DNA of 64,000 bases from UBA6183 sp943372215 (GTDB lineage Bacteria; Bacteroidota; Bacteroidia; UKL13-3), in assembly GCA_943372215.1 (NCBI GenBank), contig CALRXU020000009.1:1-64000 (forward strand). Reading direction: 5' to 3'. The notes beneath the pieces are model-generated. The model ran no database searches. It saw nothing but the letters and a program-made list of their open reading frames with translations, and was not told where the DNA came from. The translations under genes were made by a program, and so were the position numbers. Below, in pieces: positions 49,097 to 57,083 of this stretch. Every line of letters starts with the position of its first letter. Position 1 is the stretch's first letter.

Positions 49097-49483
49097 ATGC
49101 AAAGCATAACTGCCACAATTGGCACCAATCGTTACCAAACCTTATTAACCAATTCACGTCATGAGATAACAGCCGATGAGCCAGAGGCTTATCAAGGAAC
49201 CGATTTGGGTCCAAATCCGCATGAATTGTTAATGATGAGTTTGGCAAGTTGCACAGCCATTACTTTAAGAATGTATGCTGATAGAAAAAGCTGGCCTGTA
49301 GAGCAAATTACCGTTATTGTCAATCACATTAAACATCAGAAAGTAACAACCTTTCAAAGAGACATTTCTTTTGTAGGTAAGCTAAGCGAAGAAGAGAAAA
49401 TAAGGTTTCTTCAGATTGCAAACGCCTGCCCTGTTCATAAAACATTAACACACCCAATTGAAATAAATACTACATTGCTTTAA
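49097..49483 (+). CDS. OsmC family protein
   Basis: A 128-aa OsmC/YhfA-like protein: RHEITADEPEAYQGTDLGPNPHELLMMSLASCTAITLRMYADRK contains the first catalytic cysteine (Cys51 region), and LQIANACPVHKTLT the second. OsmC/Ohr proteins reduce organic hydroperoxides with these two cysteines. It fits a stress-response operon. Overlapping nothing; 27 bases after the second pirin and 11 before the ferredoxin-CDGSH gene. Confidence 0.93.
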   Translation: MQSITATIGTNRYQTLLTNSRHEITADEPEAYQGTDLGPNPHELLMMSLASCTAITLRMYADRKSWPVEQITVIVNHIKHQKVTTFQRDISFVGKLSEEEKIRFLQIANACPVHKTLTHPIEINTTLL

Positions 49484-49494
49484 AATATATACCC

Positions 49495-49923
49495 ATGAAA
49501 AGCGTAACAAAACAATATACCAATGGAGAAGTTACCATTGTTTGGAAAAATGAACAATGCATCCACTCAACACTATGCTGGAAAGGCCTAAACAGCGTTT
49601 TTAACCCTACCGAACGCCCTTGGATTAAGCCAGAAGGAGCAAGCACGCACGACATTATTGAACAAGTAAAAAAATGTCCAAGTGGTGCACTCAGTTATTT
49701 TATGAATGATGAAATGGAAGCAGAAAGCATAAAGGTTGAATCAGAAACCATTGTTGAGGTTGCACCCAATGGCCCATTGCTTGTATATGGCAATGTTAGT
49801 GTTAAAGATGCACAAGGAAATGAGACCAAGAAAAACAAGGTAACCGCCTTCTGTAGGTGTGGTGCTTCATCCAATAAGCCATTTTGCGATGGTACACACA
49901 AAAAAATTGATTTTCAAGGCTAG
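49495..49923 (+). CDS. Fer4_19 and CDGSH two-domain iron-sulfur protein
   Basis: A 142-aa protein joining two Fe-S modules. Residues 1-65 resemble the Fer4_19 monocluster domain (VTIVWKNEQCIHSTLCWKGL and VKKCPSGALSYF, Cys22, Cys28 and Cys62 region). Residues 115-140 are a CDGSH (mitoNEET-type) motif: FCRCGASSNKPFCDGTHKKIDF. The 2Fe-2S CDGSH cluster is redox- and pH-sensitive. This combination is frequent near pirin and OsmC genes in Bacteroidota and probably serves redox sensing or electron transfer. Confidence 0.93.
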   Translation: MKSVTKQYTNGEVTIVWKNEQCIHSTLCWKGLNSVFNPTERPWIKPEGASTHDIIEQVKKCPSGALSYFMNDEMEAESIKVESETIVEVAPNGPLLVYGNVSVKDAQGNETKKNKVTAFCRCGASSNKPFCDGTHKKIDFQG

Positions 49924-49938
49924 CCTTAACAATAAACA

Positions 49939-50661
49939 ATGCAACGAGGCCTCATTACTTTTCTTTTGTTGATTTTATTCCTTACCCCAACTCAAGAAAA
50001 GAATATAACAGGCAATACTGTACCAATGGAAAAAGATAAAATTATTTATGTATTTGACCCCATGTGTGGTTGGTGTTTTGGGTTTGGTAAAGTGATGGAG
50101 GAGTTTCACGCTCAATACAAAGATTCATTTCACTTTGATGTAATTAGCGGAGGAATGGTAGTGGGAGAGCGAGAAGGTCCTATTGGTGATTTTGCAGATT
50201 ATATTTTGGGGGCTTATACAAAGGTTGAAGAATATTCGGGGCTTAAATTTGGGGAGGCTTACCTTGACCAGTTAAAGACAAAAAAAATATGGAGTTCATC
50301 CGTAAAACCTGCAATTGCAATAGAGACATTCAAAACATTTAACACAATTGATGTGGTGGATTTTAGCCACAAGGTGCAAAAAGCTTATTATGTTGATGGA
50401 AAAGACCTGCGTGGTGATAAAGTTTACACAGACCTTATTAAACCCTATGCAATTGATGCAAATGAGTTTATTAGCAAGTTAAACAGTGATGAAATGAAAA
50501 AAATCACCTTTGAGTGGTTTAAAACAACTTCAGATTGGGGAGTAAGTGGATACCCTACGGTGATTCAGGTGCACAAAGGCAAGTACTATGCAATTGCTAG
50601 AGGGTACACTGACCTAAATACTTTAGTTAATAATGCACAAAGTGTTTTAGTTAAGGAATAG
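49939..50661 (+). CDS. DsbA family (FrnE-like) thiol oxidoreductase
   Basis: A 240-aa protein with the thioredoxin motif CGWC in VFDPMCGWCFGFGKVMEEF, followed by VISGGMVVG, a helical insertion and VSGYPTVIQVHKGKYYAIARGY (cis-Pro region). The first 29 residues (MQRGLITFLLLILFLTPTQ) form a hydrophobic leader, possibly a signal peptide; an ATG at 50026 (MEKDKIIYVF) would give a cytoplasmic FrnE-like form. Related to disulfide handling under oxidative stress. Confidence 0.87.
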   Translation: MQRGLITFLLLILFLTPTQEKNITGNTVPMEKDKIIYVFDPMCGWCFGFGKVMEEFHAQYKDSFHFDVISGGMVVGEREGPIGDFADYILGAYTKVEEYSGLKFGEAYLDQLKTKKIWSSSVKPAIAIETFKTFNTIDVVDFSHKVQKAYYVDGKDLRGDKVYTDLIKPYAIDANEFISKLNSDEMKKITFEWFKTTSDWGVSGYPTVIQVHKGKYYAIARGYTDLNTLVNNAQSVLVKE

Positions 50662-50665
50662 GTAA

Positions 50666-51166
50666 ATGAAAATTATTACATTTCCTTTTGTAGATGAGTT
50701 ATTAACCCCCATTGGAAAAATTGCTGTTAAAGCAACACAAAACCATATTCATCAAATATACTTTCTGGAAGAAAATCATCCGCAAACACCACTTAATCCT
50801 AATGAACTAACGGCAACGTGTATTGCACAATTGCATGCTTACTTTGAAGGAAATCTGCAACAATTTAATTTCCCAATACAACAAGATGGAACTGAATTTC
50901 AGCAAAGTGTTTGGAATGAGTTGCAGAAAATTAGTTTTGGAGATGCACTAAGTTATACCCAATTGGCTGAAAGGATAGGACATACTAACCAAGTAAGAGC
51001 AGTGGCCAATTCAAACGCTAAAAATAATTTGGCAATAGTTGTCCCTTGTCACCGTATTATTGCGCAAGATGGCAAACTGACTGGATATGCATGGGGACTT
51101 AAACGTAAGCAATGGCTATTGGATTTTGAAGGAAGACTAACAGGTAAAAAACTATCTCTTTTTTAA
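50666..51166 (+). CDS. Methylated-DNA-protein cysteine methyltransferase (MGMT/Ogt)
   Basis: A 166-aa alkyltransferase with acceptor cysteine in VVPCHRII (Cys128) and the recognition segment VWNELQKISFGDALSYTQLAERIG, then GYAWGLKRKQWLLDFE. It repairs O6-alkylguanine in DNA by irreversible self-alkylation. Its place in this operon suggests defence against electrophiles. Four bases after the DsbA-like gene and one before the SDR gene. Confidence 0.96.
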   Translation: MKIITFPFVDELLTPIGKIAVKATQNHIHQIYFLEENHPQTPLNPNELTATCIAQLHAYFEGNLQQFNFPIQQDGTEFQQSVWNELQKISFGDALSYTQLAERIGHTNQVRAVANSNAKNNLAIVVPCHRIIAQDGKLTGYAWGLKRKQWLLDFEGRLTGKKLSLF

Positions 51167-51167
51167 C

Positions 51168-52007
51168 ATGAAAACTGCACTTGTAACAGGATTTACCAGC
51201 GGCATAGGCAAAGCCACGGCTAAAGCATTGCTTACACAGTATGAAATGCTTTTGGTGTGTAGAAATAAGCAAAAAGGAGAAGAGGTTATCAAAGCATTTT
51301 TAGCAGATAATCCAAGTGCAAAATTGCATTTATTTGTTGCAGATTTATCATCTGTAAAAGAGGTAAACAATTTAGTAAGAAACATTAAAGAACAGTTTTC
51401 TAAACTGCACATATTAATTAACAATGCGGGTTTATTTATTCCACAGAAGCAATTTAGTGTTGATGGATATGAGCTCACATTAGCTACCAATCATTTATCG
51501 GCATTTCAACTAACCAATGGTTTACTTCCTTTAATTAAGAATGCCAATGATGCAAGAATTATTAATGTAGCCAGTGAAGCAGAGCGAATGGGGAAGATAA
51601 ATTGGGATGATATAAACTTGAATAATCAATTCTCTGGTATCAGAGCATATGGCAATAGTAAGCTATATAATATCATGTTTACTTATGAATTGGCCCAGCG
51701 GCTTGGTCAAACACAAATTACCGTTAATGCTTTGCACCCAGGTGGTGTAAATACCAATTTTGGTAAGAATGTAACAGGCTTCACTGGTTTTCTATTTAAA
51801 CAATTGGGATTTTTGATGCGTTCCGCTGAAAAGGGAGCGGAAACTGTAATTTGGCTTGCTTTATCAAATGAGGTAAAAGGTATAACGGGAAAATACTTTA
51901 AAGACAAAAAAACAATCCGTTCAACTGACGCTAGTTATAGTAAAAGCAATCTAAGCAAGTTGTGGCAATTAAGTGAAGAAATGATAACCAAGGCCTTAAT
52001 CATTTAG
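51168..52007 (+). CDS. Short-chain dehydrogenase/reductase
   Basis: A 279-aa SDR: NAD(P) motif TGFTSGIGKATAKAL, NNAG in LINNAGLF, catalytic YxxxK in AYGNSKLYNIM, and VNALHPGGVNTN. The close relatives are retinol dehydrogenase-like SDRs. Probably reduces a carbonyl formed in stress. Last gene of the island; its stop overlaps the convergent YkgJ gene by 12 bases. Confidence 0.94.
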   Translation: MKTALVTGFTSGIGKATAKALLTQYEMLLVCRNKQKGEEVIKAFLADNPSAKLHLFVADLSSVKEVNNLVRNIKEQFSKLHILINNAGLFIPQKQFSVDGYELTLATNHLSAFQLTNGLLPLIKNANDARIINVASEAERMGKINWDDINLNNQFSGIRAYGNSKLYNIMFTYELAQRLGQTQITVNALHPGGVNTNFGKNVTGFTGFLFKQLGFLMRSAEKGAETVIWLALSNEVKGITGKYFKDKKTIRSTDASYSKSNLSKLWQLSEEMITKALII

Positions 52008-52490
52008 ATAATGAAGCTTAAGTCTTTCTACTATCTGAAAAACTGCTGGGCAAATTAAACTATTCTCTAGCGTTTCGTTAAAAATAGTATGGATTTTAGC
52101 TTGATTGGTATGTGGGTATTCCCTGCAAGCATTTGGTCTATAATCGTATACACTGCAATAATTGTCCTTACCAAGAAATGGACAAGGTAATGTTTGGAGT
52201 ACATAATCATTATCCTCATCTATTCGTAAATATTTCTCAATAAAAACTTGTTCTGTTAATCGTAGATATTTGCTCAATTGTTTAATGTCTCTTTGTGTAA
52301 AAAGTGGCCCGGTAGTTTTACAACAATTGGCACAGGTTAAACAATCAATTTTCCTGAAGGCTTCGTTGTGAAGCTTATGCACGGTTACATCAAGATTTGA
52401 GTAACGTTTTTGTTTTAACTTATCAAAGAGTTTTTTGTGCTCAGCTTTTTTTGTTTGAGCCAGTTTTTTATGTTGTGCTAAATCCATCAC
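51996..52490 (-). CDS. YkgJ family cysteine-cluster protein
   Basis: A 164-aa protein with the YkgJ zinc/iron-binding cysteine pattern: DCLTCANCCKTTGPLF, then LPCPFLGKDNYCSVYDYRPNACREYPH. Function unknown; family members may bind an Fe-S cluster. The start is either of two adjacent ATGs at 52490. It overlaps the end of the SDR gene by 12 bases in convergent orientation and is 6 bases downstream of the RES gene, so it may share the antitoxin-toxin transcript. Confidence 0.9.
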   Translation of the reverse strand: MMDLAQHKKLAQTKKAEHKKLFDKLKQKRYSNLDVTVHKLHNEAFRKIDCLTCANCCKTTGPLFTQRDIKQLSKYLRLTEQVFIEKYLRIDEDNDYVLQTLPCPFLGKDNYCSVYDYRPNACREYPHTNQAKIHTIFNETLENSLICPAVFQIVERLKLHYLND

Positions 52491-52496
52491 AATAGT

Positions 52497-52958
52497 TTAA
52501 GATTTACCAAGTCTATAATCAAATATAAATGGGTAACTATCTATTACTTTCATTTCGCTAGCTAGTTTATGAAATGGATTAATCAAATAATTATATTCCC
52601 TTCTAACAATTGCACTAGGTACTTTCATCATTAGAAACTGATTAGATTTGACAAATGCGTCTCCAAAATTTTGGCTTAATTGGCTATAAGGAAAGCTATC
52701 CCAAAAATCTGGCAATCGATTACTGGCTTGATAAATCATGTTTTTATCATCAGGAATCTCAAGTTCCATCATGTAATAATCTGCTGGAATCAATTCTAAT
52801 TGTATATGCACTGCTACTTCAAGTACTGCTAAGGAAGCATGCTCACAAGTATATAACATTGATGTTCCTATATTATTCCAACGTCCCCCATATTTTTCTG
52901 CACCACTCCCTGTTAAATCATTTCTAAAAGCCTTCTTTGCTAAACGATATACTTTCAT
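52497..52958 (-). CDS. RES domain toxin (NAD+ phosphorylase type)
   Basis: A 153-aa RES protein: VYRLAKKAFRNDLTGSGAEKYGGRWNNIGTSMLYTCEHASLAVLEVAVH contains the conserved Arg and Glu (GGRWN, SLAVLE), and VPSAIVRREYNYLINPFH the conserved Ser and Arg/Glu. Known RES toxins degrade NAD+ by phosphorolysis. It lies 9 bases downstream of its Xre/DUF2384 antitoxin. All expected residues seem present, so it is probably active. Confidence 0.93.
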   Translation of the reverse strand: MKVYRLAKKAFRNDLTGSGAEKYGGRWNNIGTSMLYTCEHASLAVLEVAVHIQLELIPADYYMMELEIPDDKNMIYQASNRLPDFWDSFPYSQLSQNFGDAFVKSNQFLMMKVPSAIVRREYNYLINPFHKLASEMKVIDSYPFIFDYRLGKS

Positions 52959-52967
52959 AAGGGTTTG

Positions 52968-53387
52968 TTATGCTAGAACACCATGAGCTATTCTGCCTAA
53001 TTCGTTTTTGATGTACTCTATACCGAAACTGTTATCTAAAAAAGTTTTGGGAACAGCGCCTCCAAGTCCTACATTTTTACTACTCACCCATTTAAAAAAT
53101 GATTCTGAAGAACCTAGAACTTCTATTCCATAATTAGCTAGCATGGTAAGTTGGGTTATTTTCTCTGATTGGAGTGGTTCAAAGGTTTTGTTTTCTGCTT
53201 GATAGCGTTGCATGGTGCGCTCACTAATGTGCAAATAGCGGCTCCATTCAGCAAGGGTGAATGGTATTTTTTTGGTTATTTCATCAAATTGATTGAATCT
53301 TACGCCTACTCTAATCATATTCATAATGGACAGGACGGTGCTGTCATCGGTGTGGCCGTAGGTAACCATTGGTTCATTTACTTCCAT
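52968..53387 (-). CDS. Xre/MbcA/ParS-type antitoxin of the RES pair
   Basis: A 139-aa protein. The N-terminal HTH half has FTLAEWSRYLHISERTMQRYQAENKTFEPLQSEKI, and the C-terminal toxin-binding domain (DUF2384) has GSSESFFKWVSSKNVGLGGAVPKTFLDNSFGIEYIKNELGRIAHGVLA (blocks). It neutralises the RES toxin and usually represses the operon. Its promoter has a perfect TATATTTG box (53408-53415). Confidence 0.94.
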   Translation of the reverse strand: MEVNEPMVTYGHTDDSTVLSIMNMIRVGVRFNQFDEITKKIPFTLAEWSRYLHISERTMQRYQAENKTFEPLQSEKITQLTMLANYGIEVLGSSESFFKWVSSKNVGLGGAVPKTFLDNSFGIEYIKNELGRIAHGVLA

Positions 53388-53407
53388 AACTTTTTATTTC
53401 TTACCCA

Positions 53408-53415
53408 CAAATATA
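53408..53415 (-). promoter_or_regulatory. -7 box of the antitoxin-toxin promoter
   Basis: TATATTTG on the minus strand matches TAnnTTTG and ends 20 bases before the antitoxin ATG. A homopolymer of nine A (53428-53436 region) and the repeats GTCAATT-GTCAATT upstream take the place of a normal -33 box; the heptamer repeats could be an operator for the antitoxin. Confidence 0.5.
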
Positions 53416-53448
53416 GTATTTTGTCTTAAAAAAAAAGTCAATTGTCAA

Positions 53449-55320
53449 TTATTTTACAATTAAAACTGGAATATCAATTTGATGGCGCACTTTATCTACC
53501 GTGCTTCCAAAAATAACATCTTTTAACCCCTTATGACCGTGAGCCCCCATAACAACCAAATCAACAGGTACTTTATTAATAATACTACTAATTGTTTGAG
53601 CTGATTTTCCGAAACCAAGTTCTACGTCTATATTATATCCCCTATTTTTTAGACTTTTTTGATATACATGTAAGTTGTCTAAATCAAACTGCGATTCTGA
53701 ATCTAGTATTTCTTTCCCCATTCTAATAGCACCTGCTGATTCTACAATATGTATAAGTAAATATGTTGCTTGATTGCCACCTAACGATAACGCATAGTTA
53801 ATCGTTTTTTCATCATTCTTGCCAAAGTCAACAGTAATGGCAATGAGCTTAAAAGTAGGTTTTATAATTTCACCCAAATTTATTGCATTACCATGAGGTA
53901 TAAATGCTTTTTGTTTTCTTTTAAATGCAATAAATGGCTCAAAAGTAATGTAGACCAGAATAAATGCCGCATAAACAGCAATGCTGAGCACGATAAATTT
54001 TACACCAAAGTTTTCATTGCCTAAATACATAAAAAATGTACTTAGCTCTTCAATAACCAATTTAATATTAAGTGCAACTATAATAAGAGCGGTTAACCAT
54101 GCCAATACTTTAACTACTGGTTTTATGCGAAACTCCCCCATTAGTGCTTTACTGCTATTAAAATGAATTAATGGGATTACTGCAAAACCCAATTGCATGC
54201 TCAGTATCACTTGGCTGAGAATAAGCAACTCGCCAAGCTTATCTTCTCCAAAATATAAAATCGTAAATATGGCTGGTGCAATGGCAATTGCCCGAGTAAT
54301 TATTCGTCTTACCCATGGGCTAATCCGTAAATTAAGATATCCTTCCATGACAATTTGACCTGCCAAGGTACCTGTAATTGTACTACTTTGACCAGCTGCA
54401 ATTAAAGCTATGGCAAACAATGCAGGTGCCAATGATCCAAAGATTCCATTTAACAATTGATGAGCGTCTTTAATATCGGCAACTTGGTAATACCCATTGC
54501 CAAAAAAAGCTGAGGCTGCTAATATTAATATGGCTGCGTTAACAAAAAAGGCCAAATTCAACGCAACCACAGAGTCTATAAAATTAAACTTAATAGCTTT
54601 TGCAAAGCCCAATTTATCTTTATTAAAACTGCGTGTTTGCACAAGAGCTGAATGCAAGTATAGGTTATGAGGCATTACTGTAGCTCCAATAATTCCTATT
54701 GCAATATATAAGGCATCTCCATTAAGACCAGACGGTAAAAACCCTTTAATAATTCCACTTGCATTGGGTTTAACAATGAGCATTTGAACAATAAAAGATA
54801 ATCCAATAATAGCTACTAAAGCAAGTATAAATGCCTCCATTTTTCGGATGCCCTTGTTTAACAAAAAAAGCAGTAAAAAAGTATCCAATACTGTAATAAT
54901 TACTCCGTAAAGCATGGGTAAATCAAACAACAGATTTAAACCAATTGCCATACCAATTATTTCAGCCAAATCGCAAGCAGCTATTGCCACTTCTGCAAAA
55001 AAATACAATGAAATGTTGGCCCATTGAGGGTATTGTTGACGAGATGCTTGTGCTAAATCCCACCCCTTTACAATGCCCAAACGTGCTGCAAGACTTTGAA
55101 GCAACAACGCCATTAAATTACTCATTAAAAGAACCCAAATCAACTGGTATCCAAACTGGCTACCTCCTGCTATATCTGTGGCCCAATTGCCTGGATCCAT
55201 GTATCCAACACTTACCAAATATGCTGGACCAATAAATGCAAACAAGGTTCTCCAAAAGCCCCTTTTTTCAGGAATTTTTATACTTTCATGAACCTCACTT
55301 AGTGATTTTTCCTTTTGCAT
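53449..55320 (-). CDS. Nramp divalent-metal transporter fused to a universal stress protein domain
   Basis: A 623-aa protein from the ATG at 55318-55320 (an upstream TTG would overlap mntR). Nramp part, about 1-460: eleven or so TM helices, DPGNWATDI (42-50) and MPHNLYLHS, the two metal-binding helices. The C-terminal 150 residues form a UspA domain ending VVMGAHGHKGLKDVIFGSTVDKVRHQI, with the G-x-x-G-x(9)-GST nucleotide motif. Nramp proteins import Mn2+ or Fe2+ with protons. The Usp domain may bind ATP and gate transport. It follows mntR by one base. Confidence 0.95.
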   Translation of the reverse strand: MQKEKSLSEVHESIKIPEKRGFWRTLFAFIGPAYLVSVGYMDPGNWATDIAGGSQFGYQLIWVLLMSNLMALLLQSLAARLGIVKGWDLAQASRQQYPQWANISLYFFAEVAIAACDLAEIIGMAIGLNLLFDLPMLYGVIITVLDTFLLLFLLNKGIRKMEAFILALVAIIGLSFIVQMLIVKPNASGIIKGFLPSGLNGDALYIAIGIIGATVMPHNLYLHSALVQTRSFNKDKLGFAKAIKFNFIDSVVALNLAFFVNAAILILAASAFFGNGYYQVADIKDAHQLLNGIFGSLAPALFAIALIAAGQSSTITGTLAGQIVMEGYLNLRISPWVRRIITRAIAIAPAIFTILYFGEDKLGELLILSQVILSMQLGFAVIPLIHFNSSKALMGEFRIKPVVKVLAWLTALIIVALNIKLVIEELSTFFMYLGNENFGVKFIVLSIAVYAAFILVYITFEPFIAFKRKQKAFIPHGNAINLGEIIKPTFKLIAITVDFGKNDEKTINYALSLGGNQATYLLIHIVESAGAIRMGKEILDSESQFDLDNLHVYQKSLKNRGYNIDVELGFGKSAQTISSIINKVPVDLVVMGAHGHKGLKDVIFGSTVDKVRHQIDIPVLIVK

Positions 55321-55321
55321 G

Positions 55322-55981
55322 CTAAGCTGTTTTAACCAAGATATTTTTTGCAACTTCTTTGCTTAATTGCAATCGTTTATTGTTTGCCAGTTGTATTTCA
55401 ATAGAACCATCATAAGCATTTTTGTCAGTGATAGTGATGGTGGAGCCCAAAGAAAGTTCTATTTTATTTAAGTGTTGCAGAAAAGCCGCTGTGTGATCGA
55501 CTACTCCACTCATAATCAATATAATACTCAGATTTGCCTCACAAAGCAAAATAAAATTGCTTTTAAGTATCTCCCCACTTTTTGTAGGTATTGGATCTCC
55601 GTGAGGATCGTGTGAAGGAAAGTTTAAAAACGCATCCAACTTATCGGTAAGTGCTTCAGAATTGATGTGCTCCAATTGCTCAGCTATCTCATGTACCTCA
55701 TCCCACCCAAAATGAAGCTTATCGTATAAAAAACACTCCCATAATCTATGCTTTCTTACTGTGCCAATGGCTACTTTTTTGCCTCTTTCAGTCAAGGTTA
55801 CTCCCTTATACTTTTCATACTTCAACAATTTTTTACCTGATAGCTTTTTAATCATATCAGTAACTGAAGCAGCCTTGGTTTGCAATAAGTCAGCTATGGC
55901 ATTGGTGCTTATGTTGTCTGCTTCTTGTTCCGAAAGCTTATAAATGGTTTTAAGGTAGTTTTCTTCTGTGTAAGAGTACAT
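55322..55981 (-). CDS. DtxR/MntR family metal-dependent repressor
   Basis: A 219-aa protein: EENYLKTIYKLSEQEADNISTNAIADLLQTKAASVTDMIKKL (winged HTH, in parts), HRLWECFLYDKLHFGWDEVHEIAEQLEHI with conserved metal residues, then FPSHDPHGDPIP and a FeoA-like SH3 domain (about 150-219). It should repress the transporter gene behind it when Mn2+ or Fe2+ is abundant. It reads its own promoter through a 20-bp palindrome (55999-56018). Confidence 0.93.
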   Translation of the reverse strand: MYSYTEENYLKTIYKLSEQEADNISTNAIADLLQTKAASVTDMIKKLSGKKLLKYEKYKGVTLTERGKKVAIGTVRKHRLWECFLYDKLHFGWDEVHEIAEQLEHINSEALTDKLDAFLNFPSHDPHGDPIPTKSGEILKSNFILLCEANLSIILIMSGVVDHTAAFLQHLNKIELSLGSTITITDKNAYDGSIEIQLANNKRLQLSKEVAKNILVKTA

Positions 55982-55986
55982 ACTCG

Positions 55987-56018
55987 CAATAATACCAATT
56001 TTTAGACTAATCTAAAAA
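55987..56018 (-). promoter_or_regulatory. mntR promoter and autoregulatory operator
   Basis: TTTTTAGACTAATCTAAAAA (55999-56018, plus strand) is an inverted repeat with 8-bp perfect arms and one central mismatched pair, like DtxR/MntR boxes. On the minus strand TATTATTG (55987-55994, one mismatch from TAnnTTTG) lies 5 bases from the ATG, so mntR mRNA would be nearly leaderless. The dyad covers the -33/-7 spacer, a position suited to repression. Confidence 0.6.
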
Positions 56019-56062
56019 TATTTTTTATCTCATATAAATTTATTTAAATCAAAAATAGTACT

Positions 56063-56239
56063 ATGTTTGTTATGAATGCTATGGTAGAAAAATTTTTGTC
56101 ATATTTGCTTTTTTGGAAAAAAAGTAAAACCACAGGTTTATCATTTAATTTAAGAATGATGCACAGTATAAATAGAATAAGCATTTTAATGTTTGCGCTT
56201 GCATTGGTATTTATGGCAGTTAAATATCTCTTATTATAG
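56063..56239 (+). CDS. 58-aa single-pass membrane protein (DUF6728-like)
   Basis: A small ORF encoding 58 residues starting MFVMNAMVEKFLSYLLFW and ending in a TM helix (about 39-58, ISILMFALALVFMAVKYLLL). The block NLRMMHSINRISILMF matches the pattern I recall for DUF6728, small Bacteroidota proteins with a 'xxMHxINKISIxMF' motif. It sits between mntR and yugP, on the yugP strand, 52 bases upstream. Two further in-frame ATGs (56072, 56081) are possible starts. Confidence 0.65.
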   Translation: MFVMNAMVEKFLSYLLFWKKSKTTGLSFNLRMMHSINRISILMFALALVFMAVKYLLL

Positions 56240-56291
56240 TTTGGAACAACTATTGCTAATTATTATTCTTTAATTAATAACTAATACTATT

Positions 56292-56981
56292 ATGCTATTT
56301 ATTTTCATTTTCTTTTTAGGATTAAGTTTGCTGGTAAGCTGGCGCTTTAAAAGTAAAGTTAACAAATACTCACAGGTTAGCTTAAATCAGGACTTATCTG
56401 GAGCCGAAATTGCAGAAAAAATGCTTCGTGATAATGGGATTTTTGATGTAAAAGTAATCACAACCGAAGGTCAACTTACCGATCATTACAACCCATTAGA
56501 TAAAACAGTTAACCTTAGTAAAGATAATTATTATGGTCGCAATGTAACTGCCGCAGCTGTATCAGCCCATGAATGTGGTCATGCTGTACAACATGCCATG
56601 GCTTACCCTTACTTAAAATTCAGAAGTGCCATGGTACCCATGCAAAACGCAAGTGCTAAAGTGATGAATATTATTGTTTTAGCAATGATGTTTGGTGGTT
56701 TCTTTTTAGCTAGTGTGTTTCCAATTAACCTTGTAATCATTACTTTAATTGTATGTCAGGGTATTATTACGCTTTTTGCACTTGTTACACTTCCGGTAGA
56801 ATTTGATGCCAGTAAAAGGGCATTGGTTTGGCTTACGGATAAGGGCATTGTAAGAACCGAAGAAAAGGACATGGCAAAAGACGCCTTAAATTGGGCTGCA
56901 ATGACTTACGTAGTTGCTGCACTTTCAGCAGTGGCTACTTTGCTTTACTATGTTATGATGCTTATGAATAGCAGAGACTAG
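56292..56981 (+). CDS. YugP-like membrane zinc metallopeptidase
   Basis: A 229-aa membrane protein: an N-terminal TM (3-18), the metal site HECGHAVQH (93-101), and two or three C-terminal TM helices (about 130-150, 150-170, 200-222). Homologues are annotated as neutral zinc metallopeptidase YugP; substrates unknown. It is followed by a strong terminator. Confidence 0.93.
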   Translation: MLFIFIFFLGLSLLVSWRFKSKVNKYSQVSLNQDLSGAEIAEKMLRDNGIFDVKVITTEGQLTDHYNPLDKTVNLSKDNYYGRNVTAAAVSAHECGHAVQHAMAYPYLKFRSAMVPMQNASAKVMNIIVLAMMFGGFFLASVFPINLVIITLIVCQGIITLFALVTLPVEFDASKRALVWLTDKGIVRTEEKDMAKDALNWAAMTYVVAALSAVATLLYYVMMLMNSRD

Positions 56982-56997
56982 TTTAACCTGTTGTATT

Positions 56998-57030
56998 AAA
57001 AAGCCACTATGAAAACATAGTGGCTTTTTT
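56998..57030 (+). terminator. Intrinsic terminator after the yugP-like gene
   Basis: AAAAAGCCACTATG (56998-57011), an AAAA loop, and CATAGTGGCTTTTTT (57016-57030) form a perfect GC-containing stem ending in a T6 run, the classic rho-independent design. It isolates the porQ-cmk unit downstream. Confidence 0.9.
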
Positions 57031-57083
57031 GTTTATAATACCTTGTGCTTTTTTTCGTTTTATTGGGTATGTTTGAAAACAAG

